Below are positions 1 to 11,663 of a stretch of 64,000 nucleotides of DNA, in pieces. The notes under the pieces were generated by a model. The model was not told where the DNA came from and searched no databases. It worked only from the letters and a program-made list of their open reading frames with translations. Where the stretch lies: the NCBI RefSeq assembly GCF_000787575.1, contig NW_012236531.1, forward strand, positions 1,201,396 to 1,265,395, in the 5' to 3' direction. The DNA comes from Acytostelium subglobosum LB1 (Eukaryota > Evosea > Eumycetozoa > Acytosteliales > Acytosteliaceae). The translations under genes and the position numbers were made by a program. Each line of letters opens with the position of its first letter. The stretch's first letter is position 1.

Positions 1-122
1 GGGATAGTCCCCAAATAACTTGGGTAGGTGTATATGATGGATGTGAATGGAGCCACAATCAATCAAACAAACAATAATCATTGATTGCGCGTTGGATGAG
101 CTGTGGCACGACTGGCAGCCAC

Positions 123-2085
123 TCACTTAAAGGTCTTCTGTTGGAATTGAGGCAACAGACTGTTAACAGGTACATCTCTGATGAATGGCCTCTGGAAGTC
201 CACCTTGAATTGGTATTCATGCTGAGTGATTGTCTCAATCTCCATCGTAGTCGGATTGATCTTGTGAGGAATATGTGACGTCCTAACATCAACAGTTGCC
301 CTGAATCCTCTATTGAATATTTGATTGATGTTAAGTATGATTGTGATGTACTCGCACTTCTTTGGTCATTCCTTACCTCTCTGATAATACATCCAATGCC
401 ATGTCAACTGCGATTGGATTGGAAAAGATACGATTGGTGATTCTGACCGTGGCACTACCGGCAATGGAATGACGACGGATGTTTGGTATGAACTCCTTGT
501 CAATGACGTTGATAACTGAGGCGAATAGATCGGTATGACGGAACTGATACTCGTCCAGTCGTGTGACCAGGTCGACACGTGCATGGTTGGTCACGTCGGA
601 CACCAGAGGGATGCGCTGCACCATGTCGTACGTCTCCTCGGCCAGCTCCAACGAGCTCTGATACTGGAACTCCTTGATGATGCTCTGCTGCACCTCGCCA
701 ATGGCCTTGCTGGCATCGATGATGGTGAAAGGGAAGTGCTTCTTGAGCGTCTGCAGCGTCGAGTAGTGGTCCCTGAAGATCTTGTATCGCTTCCTTGCTG
801 CGTCCTCTGAGGTGTCAGTGTCGCGCTCCTCGAGCAGTGGCAGACCCTGTCCCTTGAGCTTGATGTTGGTCTCGCGTGTGATCTGGCCACGACGGATCTG
901 TCTGTCAATGCTCTCCTTCTCCTCGACAAAAAGCACGGTGACACGGAAGACTGGACGAGGGAAGCAGGATGACAGGTTGGTGTTGAAGAAGTGTTTGCGC
1001 AGGTCCTTCATCTTCTCGTACAGAGCGTTCAGACACTCGACTTGGATGTTGGTGCGCGGGAATCCGTCGACGACGACACCCGAGCGGTACTCGGTCTTCC
1101 TGAGCTCCTCGAGGATGTTGTAGAACACGAATGAATCGTTGACCATGCCGCCCGTGGCCTTGATCCTGCGCGCCTCCGAGTTGTTTAACAGTGAGCTCAT
1201 AACGATGGGATGGGCGGTGATGCCCCTGACCGAGCTGATGAAGGGCGTGTTTGTGCCCTTGCCCGATCCAGGCGCGCCCATCAAGTAAATGATCTCCTGG
1301 GGAAATCGCATGTCCTCCTTGCCATACTTCTGCTCAAGCTTGTTCCACGCCGTGTTGAATATGATGTTGGCGTCCTTGATTTCCAGGTCGTCCTCGGTCT
1401 TGGCCACCTCTGCTGCCGCCGCTGAGATGGTCGCAGTCGACTGCGTGTTGATATCGCCGCTGTTGCTGCTGGTGTGCTTGCTGTTTGAGCTCGGGATGAT
1501 CACCGTGCTGCTCGGTATACTATTGATATTGTTGATAATTGAATCAGTTGTGAAGTCTGGTATGATATTATTTGGATGTGTCTGCTGTTGTTGCTGCTGT
1601 TGCTGCTGTCCATGATGATGGTGGTGTGATGTCGGCTTGACATGGTGTGTCTGTGTATTCGATGGCATGGTCTGTGATGCCGTTGATGCCGCGGCAGCAC
1701 TTGAGGACGAAGATGATAATGCAGAGTAATATCGCCTTGTCGTCGGGGAGTTTAATAATATCCTGTTGTCAGTCATTGTCGTAGTCGGAGATGTTGTTGA
1801 GGTGATCATCGGGATCACAGGTGATGAAATGAGTGATCCACTGCTACTATTAAGCTGGTTGTGATTGTGTAAAGATGATGATCTCCTATGATGTTGTTGC
1901 TGTTGTTGTAATGATGTTGTTGTTGTTGTAGGTGATGATATGATTGGAGATGTCATTATTGTTGTTGTTGTCGTTGTTGACGTACTTGTACTCTGTTGCT
2001 TGAGTGACATCATCAACTTATTCTGCAGTTGCCTCCTGACAATATAAGGACTGCCATGATGTGCACAACCTAACAAAGTCTTCAT
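123..2085 (-). CDS. Adenylate-kinase-domain protein with long low-complexity N-terminus
   Basis: Two exons: 377-2085 and 123-309, joined across a 67-nt intron (310-376) with GTAAGG donor and ATAG acceptor; the join is in frame and gives about 631 aa. The kinase core starts near residue 265: P-loop GAPGSGKGT, then the NMP-kinase signature VVVDGFPRT, then an Arg-rich LID-like stretch (RQIRRGQITRE) and EERDTDTSEDAARKR. Adenylate kinases interconvert ATP+AMP and 2 ADP. About 150 residues beyond the core look conserved rather than low-complexity, so this is a long atypical member. The first 240 residues are Ser/Thr/His/Gln homopolymers; the first 30 are basic and could be a mitochondrial presequence (inference). 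The exon 2 stop TGA lies inside a GTGAGT, so a further intron leading out of the window cannot be excluded. Start is the first Met, followed upstream by AT-rich DNA. Confidence 0.85.
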
Positions 2086-2500
2086 AATTAATTATATAAA
2101 TAAATTACTATATATATATATATATACAACAATGAATGTATAACTTATGAGCGATAATGATTATCACAAGATATTAAACTTTGGTGTGAGCTTGGAATTG
2201 AATGAAACGACCTTCAAAATGGAAAACAGAAGTTGACAACACCAACCCCTTCTACAATTTGAATTGGCAAATAGTTAGCCAACCAATAATTCAAATCAGT
2301 CTGCTTATACTATTCATTCAAATATATATTATTATGTTTATAGAGATAATTTTTATGTTACAAGAAAATAATAATAATCTATCTATTAAACAAACAATCA
2401 ATAGTTACAGGGAATATTAGTAACGTGTCTTGCCTACATTGCATGAGTTTTGTTGTAGGTACCAATAACAACTGTTGGATGTGGGAACAAAAACATAACG

Positions 2501-2522
2501 ACGATTGTTTTTGTAATCGGAC
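2501..2522 (-). promoter_or_regulatory. Bipartite dyad motif upstream of paralogue A (inverted orientation)
   Basis: Read on the minus strand this is GTCCGATT, 8 nt, AATCGT. The same two halves with the same 8-nt gap occur upstream of paralogues C and D on the plus strand. The inner parts CGATT and AATCG form an inverted repeat, as expected for a dimeric DNA-binding protein. It lies about 260 bp before the start codon of A. Function is inferred only from its recurrence. Confidence 0.35.
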
Positions 2523-2647
2523 AGATGGTTTGTGCAGGGTGCGACACCTGATGTACGTCTTCAATGAATCTGACGCCCATCAGTGGATGTGTCTCTCCCT
2601 ATTAATAAAAAGTGTACACCTTCAATCACTTGTTGGTAACAATAATC

Positions 2648-2655
2648 GATCAAAA
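2648..2655 (+). promoter_or_regulatory. GATCAAAA element upstream of paralogue A
   Basis: GATCAAAA lies 133 bp before the start codon of A. The same octamer is found 271, 176 and 174 bp before the starts of B, C and D. In A and D it is followed by AGGT. The role is unknown; the recurrence is the only evidence. Confidence 0.3.
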
Positions 2656-2695
2656 AAGGTGAACTCATCGTAGTCGTCCAAGGTTATGTGATCAC

Positions 2696-2734
<39 letters not shown>
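2696..2734. repeat. (TCAA)n microsatellite
   Basis: About nine consecutive TCAA units just upstream of paralogue A. Shorter runs of the same tetranucleotide, or its complement TTGA, recur in introns and spacers through the whole window. Confidence 0.9.
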
Positions 2735-2736
<2 letters not shown>

Positions 2737-2780
2737 CATCTATATCTTTGATATAAATATATTTATATATAATAATAATA

Positions 2781-5700
2781 ATGTATAATAATAATAAGTT
2801 ATTTGTATTATTTGTTTGTTTATGTGTTTGGTCTTTGCCATGGGCCAAGGCCCAAGGAAACCCTTGTGATGATGTGAGGAACATTGATATTGACTTTGAC
2901 AACTCACTATGTCTTCCAACAAGATTATTCTCTGTGAGTGACTATGGATATGACTCAATCACCATCCAACCATCAACAGGCGTGCAAAAGATAAACTACA
3001 CCAGCCACACGCTCTTCACGGTCAGCACATCAGGCACCTACACCTTCTTTGTTACCAAGGGCCAGTGCGTCCAGAACTACACCACCGATGTCAGACTGGC
3101 CAGCATCACCATCACCCAACCCAAGTGCTATGGTGGCCCCGTCCAGGTCCTCGTCACTGGCCTCGAGAACACAAATGCCGGCTACAGAGTGGACGGCTCA
3201 CAATACACATACACCAACGACTCATACGTGTACCAGGGCATCCCCGTCGCCCTGCCAGTGGCTTCACTGAGGATCAGCGCTCTCAGCTCTAGTTGTCGCG
3301 CCAAGTTCCTCTACGACGTGTCCAACGCCATCAGACCCAAGCTCTCAATCGTCCACCCCGTCTGCGATATGGCCAATGGCCGCGTGTCCGTCATCAATGC
3401 TGGTGAGTTCACGTCGCTCACACTACAAATCAACGGTGCCAACATCACTGGCGATAGCTCTGGCGTTTTCAACTCTCTCAAATCCAACGATGGCAACCCA
3501 GTCCCCTTTGTCTTGTTTGCTCAATCTGCTCAATGCTCAAACTTGATCGCCTTCCCTGGCTATCTGTGGCCTCAAATACCCTCGCTAACTCTCAGCTCCA
3601 AACAATTGGAACACCTGCAACAACTCGTACGCCCTTCAAACATTCACGATCAATGGCGGCGTGTCCCTGCCCGATGGCCTGACCCTCAATGGCAAGCCTA
3701 TCTCGGCCGGCGTTCAGATGACCATCCCACAAGGTGACATCTCCATCGACTTTGCCGGTTTATCGTGTCCAAACCAACGACCCTACACCTATTCCACCGG
3801 TTTCATTCCAGTCACGCACTCCATTGGCAAGCCGGCTACCCTCCCCAGCTGCACCGCCAACAAAACCGCCACCTTCACCTACCCACGCGACTTTAGCACA
3901 CTGTCCCTGAACCAAGGCGCCCTGAACTCCAACCATCAAGTCGAAGTATATAATGGCGAGTCAGTCGTTGCATCGACCTCATGTGATACTGCCGCCGTGT
4001 ACATTGGATACCCAACAGTGGCCCCCATCTACAGCCTCAGCTACACCGAACCATCATGTATTGGAACATACACCCTCTCAGTCCTCAACTACGTCATGTA
4101 CGAAAGTGTGGTCATCACCAACAACGCGGCACCTGTCGACACTGTTACCGCTGTGCAGGGTGTGATGAAGGGCCTGTACGTGGGCCAATGGACAGTGACC
4201 GTCGTCGACAAGGGCTGTGGCACTGACAAGGCACGCAACTACTCCTTCCTGGTCCAGGAGCAGGACTCCACCTTCCATACTGAATACATTATCTTTGATA
4301 TCGAGGACCCTGTCTACCCAGCTACATGTGGCGGTAACTTCAGTGCCACAGTCACACCAATCTACAAAGGTGTGAGGTCCACCCTTAGCACCTTTGTCAA
4401 CTACAACAACACCAACAGTGGCACCTACTACCAGGATATCCCATTCGTTACCGCCACTTGCTCGCGCAGGAATATTCAGTATAGCAAGCAAGGTATGTCA
4501 TGTCACTCATCCTCCTCCCCCAATTAATCAAACACTAACACAACCAACACCAACCACTCAATGTAGCCTCTCCCAAGCATGCCACCATCACTATCAAGTC
4601 CCAAGCACCATGCCTTCAATCATATGGTGAGGTGTACTTCAACTACACTCTGCCGGTCAGCTCAATCATAATCAATGATACCAACTTCCTCAAGGCCTCT
4701 GGAGCAATCTACCAATTCCCAGTCGGCACCACCAGAGTCAGATTCGGATATCCAGGACCCGGTGGAATAGTCTGTGGACAGGATGAGGTTGTCACCATTG
4801 TCGCCTTGGACACGACCACCTTGCTCAGCGTCAAAGTCACCCCACAAACATCGTATGACTGCTCGGTACCTCGTGGTCAGATCTCATTCACCTCGCCCTG
4901 GTCCGACTTCAACTCTGCCTGGGCCAACTCTGCCTTTCCCTTTGTGGATGGCACTGCCATCATTGGATCCACCGATAGTGCCTTTGTCGTCTTTGATCAC
5001 AAGACCTGTGGACAAGGAATCATCAACGACGTCCCAGTGCCCACCGATGACAACATCACCATCACGGTCGAGCCCGTCCGCACGTCCGGTTGTCCCGACC
5101 CGTCCAACACCGCTGCCAACTCTGCTGTGCTCTCTGTGATCCAAGGAGGCCTTCGCCTGCCCTCAAAAAGATTTAACGTGGATGGCGCCCAATACATCCA
5201 GGAGACAGGAGTGATCTACGGCATGCCAACTGGCAACGTCACAATTGAGATCGTGGCCAACGCATGCAAGTGGAAGCACACCTTCACACAGAAGTTCGAC
5301 CCGCGTCCATCTTTCAGAATTGACGTCCTCCAGATGCCCACTACCGACAGCGATCCCACTGGAGTTGCCGAGGTGGTCGTGCTCAGGGATGATGTGTTCA
5401 TTCAATCAGTGTTCGCAACGAACAGTTACTGCTACGACATGCGCTACATCCGAGGCTGGTCCAGCACCGAGGCCATAGATATCCAAGTCCAAGACTACTT
5501 TGGCTGCACATATGCATTCTTGCTCAATGTGTCCAGCACCATCAATGAGCCCAAGTACACGATCACTCCGCCAACATCATGTGGCTCGACAATGGCCAAG
5601 ATCCAGTTCGACAAGTCCACCATGGACAAGTATGAGGTGTACGTTGTGAACACCGCCCCAGATGCCACCGGTGTCACCTACTTTGACTACATGGAGAACG

Positions 5701-6767
5701 TCTACATCCGCTACCGTCCATGGATCCAGTTCAGCCGCAAACCCACAGACATTGACTACAATAATATTGAGATCGTTGGCCTCCCCACTGGCCCCAACAC
5801 ACTGCCCACCAACTTGGACGTCAAGTACAGTGTCACTGGTGAGTCGTGCGCATACTCACGCGACGGATCAGTCGTGATCACCGATGCCGACCCTGTCAAC
5901 TACCAATACTCGTTGACCGACCCAGAAGCCAACACCCAAGCCGACACCTTCATCTCTGGCACTACAATCACCTTCCAATTCCTCTCGTCGGGATCGCACC
6001 AGCTCTCAGTGTACAGTCGCGCCAACACATACTGCGCCAAGGTCATGTCGATCATCGTGCCCACGTCAGAGCCCAAGGTGACCATCGTCGCGCCATCAGT
6101 CTGTGATGCCACAGTCAATCATTCATCCATCTCGTTCAAGGTCTCCCCAGCCAGTCTGTTGTCGTCGACCACGTTCAAGATCAATGGCCAGTCGGCCAGT
6201 GCCTCCAACAATGCTCCACTTGCAGCCGGCACCTATTCGGCTGAGGCGACTGTCTCTGCAGGCGTGTGCTCGCGTTACTTTATATTTACTGCCACGATCG
6301 AGAACAAGTTCATCGAAGCCTATGCCATGTCATACTTATGCGGCCAATTGTTATACAAGGTGACCGCACATAGCAATCTGGATTACACGATCAAGTTGCT
6401 CGACAGCGCAGGCAATGAAGTCACGTCCGCCACTCATCCGATCTCTGTTAATGGCGACTATGCCAACTACCAAGGATTGGCCACTGGTTCCTACCAAGTC
6501 GTTTCCACCGATGTCACTGGGTGTGCACGTACCACGCCATTGATTCAGGTTACTGGATGTCCCACTCAGGCACCCTCGACCACCGGCCAGGCCACCACTG
6601 GACAGTCAACAACCACTGGTGGTGGACCTACCACCACAGGTCCAACCACCACAGGTCCAACTACAACAACCACCACTGGTCTCAACAGCTCGTCCCAGAC
6701 CAGTGTATCAACACTACTCCTTGTAATCATTATTGCTTCATCCACAATCCTCAACCTACTACTTTAA
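2781..6767 (+). CDS. Paralogue A: secreted GPI-type modular repeat surface protein (one frame break)
   Basis: First of four tandem paralogues. Exons 2781-4492 and 4567-6767 flank a 74-nt phase-1 intron (GTATGT...TGTAG); the product would be about 1303 aa. Visible parts: signal peptide (residues 1-25, ending AKAQ); a chain of roughly 90-110-residue beta-rich modules, each with a few Cys and openings such as SITITQPKCYGG; many N-glycosylation sequons; a Thr/Gly/Pro-rich stalk; then GLNSSSQ plus a C-terminal hydrophobic tail with no charged end, the pattern of a GPI-anchor signal. The modules resemble bacterial SprB-type adhesin repeats, but this was judged by eye. Reading frame is lost once, near 3608-3609: an extra G relative to paralogue B, after which the other frame carries on the homologous sequence. 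This is either an assembly indel or a recent lesion. Likely an extracellular adhesion, coat or recognition protein (inference). A is closest to B. Confidence 0.85.
3608..3609 (+). other. One-base frame break in paralogue A
   Basis: Compared with paralogue B at the same codons (LQTCNKTY in B), gene A reads TTG then one extra G before the codons for NTCNNSYALQ. Homology continues in the next frame without other damage for 880 nt, which favours a single-base sequence error or a very young mutation. Confidence 0.7.
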
Positions 6768-7107
6768 TTAAATTAAACATTATGATGTAATAAATATCGG
6801 TCAGACATACGACTTATCGTTTGGCACCTACCACCTGATCAAAATTTTGATCGTTCCGATGGTCCAAAGGCAACACGAGGTCGTGTTCCCTGAAAAGCCC
6901 CTCCACAATTAGCCCACGAAAGGACGTTTGCCCCTTTGATCGTTTGGTCCATGTACCATCCCAAAGGTGACCTCATCACTTAATCAATCATTCAATCTGT
7001 CGACCACGAATGTAGGGTCGACCAAACATCATCAATCAACAATGTAAAGAATGAATGATCTCCATCATCATCAACAATAATAATAGATAATAGATAATAG
7101 ATAGATA
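6768..7107. other. Spacer between paralogues A and B
   Basis: 340-bp spacer. It carries a perfect 16-bp palindrome GATCAAAATTTTGATC (6837-6852) and one TTTGGTCC (6943-6950), an octamer also found upstream of C and D. The bipartite GTCCGATT/AATCGT motif was not found here. Just before the ATG are several short TAGATAATAGATA units. No gene seen. Confidence 0.5.
6837..6852. promoter_or_regulatory. 16-bp perfect palindrome upstream of paralogue B
   Basis: GATCAAAATTTTGATC is fully self-complementary and contains GATCAAAA in both orientations, the octamer shared by the upstream regions of all four paralogues. Candidate binding site; untested. Confidence 0.3.
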
Positions 7108-10100
7108 ATGTACAACTCCTATCTTATCTTATTTGTATGTGTTTGTGTACCTTGGGCCACATTGGCCCAGACACCTCCCGACCCCTGTCAAGACGTCAAT
7201 CGGATACAATGGGACCTTGATGCCAATCCTTTTGTTAGATCAAAAGTAATCCTTATCCCAGACTTTGGCTATGACTCGCTCACCATCCAACCATCAACTG
7301 GCGTGAACAAGATAAACTATGGCAGTCACATACTCTTTGCCACCAACACCTCTGGTACCTACACCGTCTTTGCCAACAAGGGACAATGCTTCATGAATAC
7401 ATCCATCGATATCAAGATTGCCAACGTCACCATCACGCAACCCAAGTGCTATGGAGGTCCCATTAAGCTCGTGGTCACTGGCCTTGAGAACAACAACGTT
7501 GGCTACCGTGTGGACAAACCACAATACTTCTACACCAACGACTCGTTCGTCTACGAGGACGTGCCCATCAATACCCCGATCGCTTCACTCAGGATATTTC
7601 TCGATGGCAGCTCATGGCGAACTCGATTCGTCTACGACATCTCCAAGATGCTGATGCCCAAGCTCTCAATCGTGCACCCAGTGTGCAGGCAGGCCAACGG
7701 CCGTGTGTCCATCACCAATGCTGCTCAGTTCACGTCGCTCACACTCGAGATCAACGGAGCCAACATCACTGGCGATGGCACTGGCGTGTTCAACTCGCTC
7801 AAATCGTTTGACGGCAACAAAGTCCCCTTCGTCCTGTATGCCAAGGCTGCTCAATGTGGCTCGCAAACCATCAGGTTCCCCGGCATGTTGACACCTCCGA
7901 CGCCCATCGTGTCTGCGAGCTCGCAATCATTGCAGACCTGCAACAAGACATACTCCCTTACTACACTCTCCATCGCTGGTGGCGTGCCCTTGGCCGATGG
8001 CATGAATGTCGATGGCCAGCCTGCAGATACCGGTATCCAGATGACCCTTAGACAAAGTGCCGTGAACATTGACTTTGTCTCAATGTCTTGCATCACTTCA
8101 CGTACTGTAGACCTTGTCAGCAAATACATGCCAGTGACTCACTCGATTGGCAAGAATGCAGCTTTGCCACATTGTAGCACCAACGCCACTGCCACCGTGA
8201 CCTACCCAGGCAACTACGCTAGCCTAACCATCGACCAAGGCTCTGCCCTCGACGCCAACCATCAACTTCAAGTGCGTGATGGCGATACCATCATGGCATC
8301 AACATCATGTGAGGTGGGATCAATGTCGTTCTCCTACCCTGTTCTCAATCCAATCTTCCAAGTGACCACCACCGACCCTTCATGCATTGGAGAGTACACC
8401 TTGTCGGTGTTGAACTACGTCATGTACGACTCTCTGTTTATAACAAACGTGGATACTCCATCAAACACTGTCAATGCTGTCGATGGTGTGATGAAGGGCC
8501 TGTACACAGGCAACTGGATAGTGACTGTCGTCGAGAAGAACTGTGGTGGAGTGATACGTAACATCACGTATCCAATAATTAATAGCGTTGGATTAAGTCC
8601 TGATTACTTCACGTTTGATATCGAGTCACCTGTCTACCCTGACACCTGTGGCGGCAACTTCAGTGCCACAGTGACACCAATCTACAAAGGAGTCAGGTCC
8701 ACCATTAGCACCAACGTCAACTACGAGAACAATGCCAATGGTCTATACAGCCAGGACATCCAATTCGCCACCCTCTCCTGNCCCCGTCTCAACCATTGCC
8801 TTTACCAAGCAAGGTATGTTCAATCACTCAATCATTCGCTCATTCATTCATTCAATCACTGACCCAATCAATGAATCAATGTAGCCTCACCCAAGAATGC
8901 TATATTCACAATAATGTCGCCAGCCAAGTGTCTTCAATCATATGCCGAAGTTATGATCAATTACACATTGACCATCAACGCCATCTTTGTTAATGGAACC
9001 AACATTTACAGGGCCTCTGGAGAAGTATACCAACTCCCAGTCGGCACTACATATTTCAGGATTATTACTTCAATCCCAAGCAATGCCTATAGCTGTGTCC
9101 AGGACGAGTGGATCACCATTGAGTCCCAGACCACCACAGTGCTCGGTGTGAATGTGACTCCTCAGAAGTCCTCCGATTGCCTGCATCCCAGTGCCACGAT
9201 GTCGTTCACTTCACCTTGGTCCGACTTCAACAGTGCCTCGGCCAACATGGACTATCCCTTTGTGGACGGTGTAGCTACTCTTGGCTCCTACCCCAGCGTC
9301 TCTGTCGTCTTTGATCACAAGACTTGTGGAAAAGGAATCATCCAAAACGTTCCCGTGCCAACTGATGACAACGTCACCATCTCAGTCGTGCCCTTCTACA
9401 CGTCCGGTTGTCTCAACCCTGCCAACACAGCTTCAAACTCTGCCATCTTGAACATGACCATAGGTGGCCAGCGCATCCCCAGCCAGGACATCATTGTCAT
9501 GGGCCCAGGGTACCACCGCAACACGGGCTTCCTCTACGGCATGCCAACTGGCATCACCAACATGTACCTCGGGTACAATGCATGCTACTGGACATACAAC
9601 TTTACTCAGAAGTTCGACCCGCGTCCATCGTATCGTGTGGACATCATCCAGATGCCCACTACCGCGGAGCCCAATGGCATTGCCGAGGTGGTCACGCTCA
9701 GAGACGACGTTGTCATCCAGTCTGTGTCACCATCAAATGGATACAGCGCTGACAATCGCTACATTGTCGGCTGGGACCATACAGACAGTTTTCAAGTCGC
9801 CATTGAGGACTTCTGGGGTTGCGCATACATGTTCACGCTCAATGTGAGCGACCCCATGCCCCAGCCCAGGTACACGCTCACCCCGCCAACTGCATGTGGC
9901 TCATCCGTGTTCAAGATGCAGTTCGACAAGGCCAGCATAGACAAGTTTGAGATAACTGTGCTGGACCAATCTCCCGACGCCAACGGTGTCGTCTACGCCG
10001 ACTACAAACAGGACCCCTACATCTTGTACCGTCCACTCTTGGAGTTTGTCCGCAACCCAACAAACTTTGAATATCACACTATGAATATCGCGGGTATTCC

Positions 10101-11106
10101 TGAGGGACCCACCTCCTTGCCCAACATGGCCATCAATTACAGCATCACTGGCGAGACGTGCGCATACGCGCGCGATGGCTCGATCGTGGTCACTGGTGCC
10201 GACACGGCCAACTTCCAGTATAAGCTGTACAACCCTGAGACTGGAATGCAAGCCGACACCTTCATCGCTGGCAACACTATCACCTTCCAATACCTCACCG
10301 CAGACACCTACCAGCTCACGGTATTCAGTCGCGCCAACACATACTGTGCCCAAATGATCAATGTTGTCGTGCCCTCGTCCGAGCCCAAGGTGACCATTGT
10401 GGCGCCAAGAATCTGTGATGCCTCGCTCAATCATTCATCAATCACATTCAACGTCTCCCCCGCCAGTCTGTTGTCCGCCACCACCTTCATGCTCAATACC
10501 AAGACAGTTGGCGCGGTCGCCAACAACCTTGAAGTGGGCGCCTACACCGCGGAAGCCATCATCTCTGCCGGCATATGCTCTCGTCACTTTGTGTTCCCAG
10601 TTCAGATCATCAACAGTTTCTACGAGGCCACACTCAACTCAATTCAATGCGGTCAGTTGTTATTCATGGCGACCTCGACCAACAACGTGGAATTCACTCC
10701 CAGGTTGCTCAACAGCAAAGGTGTCGAAGTCATTTCAGTTCAAACATACAACATTGACAACACCAATGTCATCTACCAAGGCTTGTACACTGGCACCTAC
10801 AAGGTAGCCTCCACCGATGAGTCTGGCTGTGTCTACACCACTCCATTGGTTCAGGTGACTGCATGTCCCACTCAGGCACCATCGACCACGTCTACAACCG
10901 CTGCCTCCACTACCTCTACCACAACTACCACCTCGCCATCCACAACTGATGGATCTACCACTACTTCCACGACGTCCACCACAGGTCCAACTACCACAAC
11001 AACGACAGGCACAACGACAGGACTCAACAGTTCATCACAAACCAGTGTATCAACAACACTACTCCTTGTACTACTCATCATCACAATATCCACTTTCCTA
11101 ATTTAA
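7108..11106 (+). CDS. Paralogue B: secreted GPI-type modular repeat surface protein
   Basis: Exons 7108-8813 and 8885-11106 with a 71-nt phase-1 intron at the same position as in A, C and D; about 1308 aa. Signal peptide ends near ATLAQ (residue 21). Module landmarks shared with A include VTITQPKCYGGP, FDHKTCGKG, QKFDPRPSYRVD and AQMI-type strands before each Cys; a Thr/Ser-rich stalk follows, then GLNSSSQ and a hydrophobic GPI-type tail. An ambiguous base at 8781 lies in exon 1: with it counted, the last 30 nt of exon 1 are out of frame; with one base fewer, the codons read VSTIAFTKQ and splice correctly to the conserved exon 2 start. The N therefore marks a likely spurious base and the gene is probably whole. 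Closest to A. Probable cell-surface or matrix protein; no enzymatic motif seen. Confidence 0.87.
8781..8781 (+). other. Ambiguous base (N) that shifts the frame in paralogue B
   Basis: The single N precedes CCCC. Dropping one base restores the frame into a canonical GTATGT splice donor shared with the paralogues. Confidence 0.8.
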
Positions 11107-11663
11107 TTTATTAAAATGTTTGATTGATTTTGATTGATTGTTTGGTGTCCAAACATCCATTTTACAATCCCTGATCTCATTCACATGGATGATGTAACTT
11201 TCACACATAGCCACATCATCTTTGCCGCTAGATCAACGTTGTCCACAACACAGAACCGTACTTTTTATTGCCTCTCCACGTCCCATTTCCAAACAACGTT
11301 TGATGTGGTCCGAAATGACCCACTTGTTCCATTTTTGGACGATCCGATCAATAAGTTTTGGTCCGATTGACATCTGAATCGTGTGATGGGAGTACCAAAA
11401 CATTGTTTGGTGATGGCTTTTGAATGAATAGTCGTTTACCTTCGTATGGATTAGACCCTTGATCTTGCGTCCTTCCATTTTATCATTGATCAAAATACTT
11501 AGTAAGTACAGCCAAACTGTTTGATTGTTTGATTGATCAATCGTCTTACGTCAGTCAGTGTCCGTCCGAACCATTCTACCCTAAAGATCATAAAAATAAA
11601 TCGTCATTAACATTAATATTATTAACAAATAACTTACCTACTTATATTTAATATATACAAATA
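11107..11663. other. Spacer between paralogues B and C
   Basis: 557-bp AT-rich spacer with no supported gene. It carries TTTGGTCC (11357-11364) running into the bipartite motif (11361-11382), and GATCAAAA (11488-11495). Open frames 11134-11370 (+) and 11233-11493 (-) overlap each other and look random. Confidence 0.5.
11361..11382 (+). promoter_or_regulatory. Bipartite dyad motif upstream of paralogue C
   Basis: GTCCGATT, 8 nt, AATCGT; identical halves and gap to the copy upstream of D (15905-15926), and both continue with GTG after the second half. It sits about 280 bp before the start codon and overlaps TTTGGTCC. Confidence 0.4.

Larger units (their letters stand above)
2086..2780. other. 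Divergent intergenic region with TCAA microsatellite
   Basis: AT-rich spacer between the adenylate-kinase gene (-) and repeat-protein gene A (+), so it should hold both promoters. It contains an AT dinucleotide run near 2107-2124 and a TCAA tetranucleotide run near 2696-2734. Short open frames here (2202-2420, 2425-2673) have no recognisable protein character and are not called. Two short elements shared with the sister genes' upstream regions are listed separately (2501-2522 and 2648-2655). Confidence 0.6.

Noticed and set aside
123-130. Further exon of the adenylate-kinase gene beyond 123
   Set aside because: GTGAGT overlaps the stop, but no convincing acceptor lies in the first 122 bases; kept only as a caveat.
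2202-2673. Two plus-strand open frames upstream of the array
   Set aside because: AT-rich composition, no start context, no family resemblance, and they overlap a promoter region.
2696-2734. TCAA run as a CRISPR-like or transposon terminal repeat
   Set aside because: Simple tetranucleotide microsatellite with no spacers and no flanking element.
3600-3740. Programmed ribosomal frameshift in paralogue A
   Set aside because: No slippery heptamer or pseudoknot evident, and the three sister genes do not need it.
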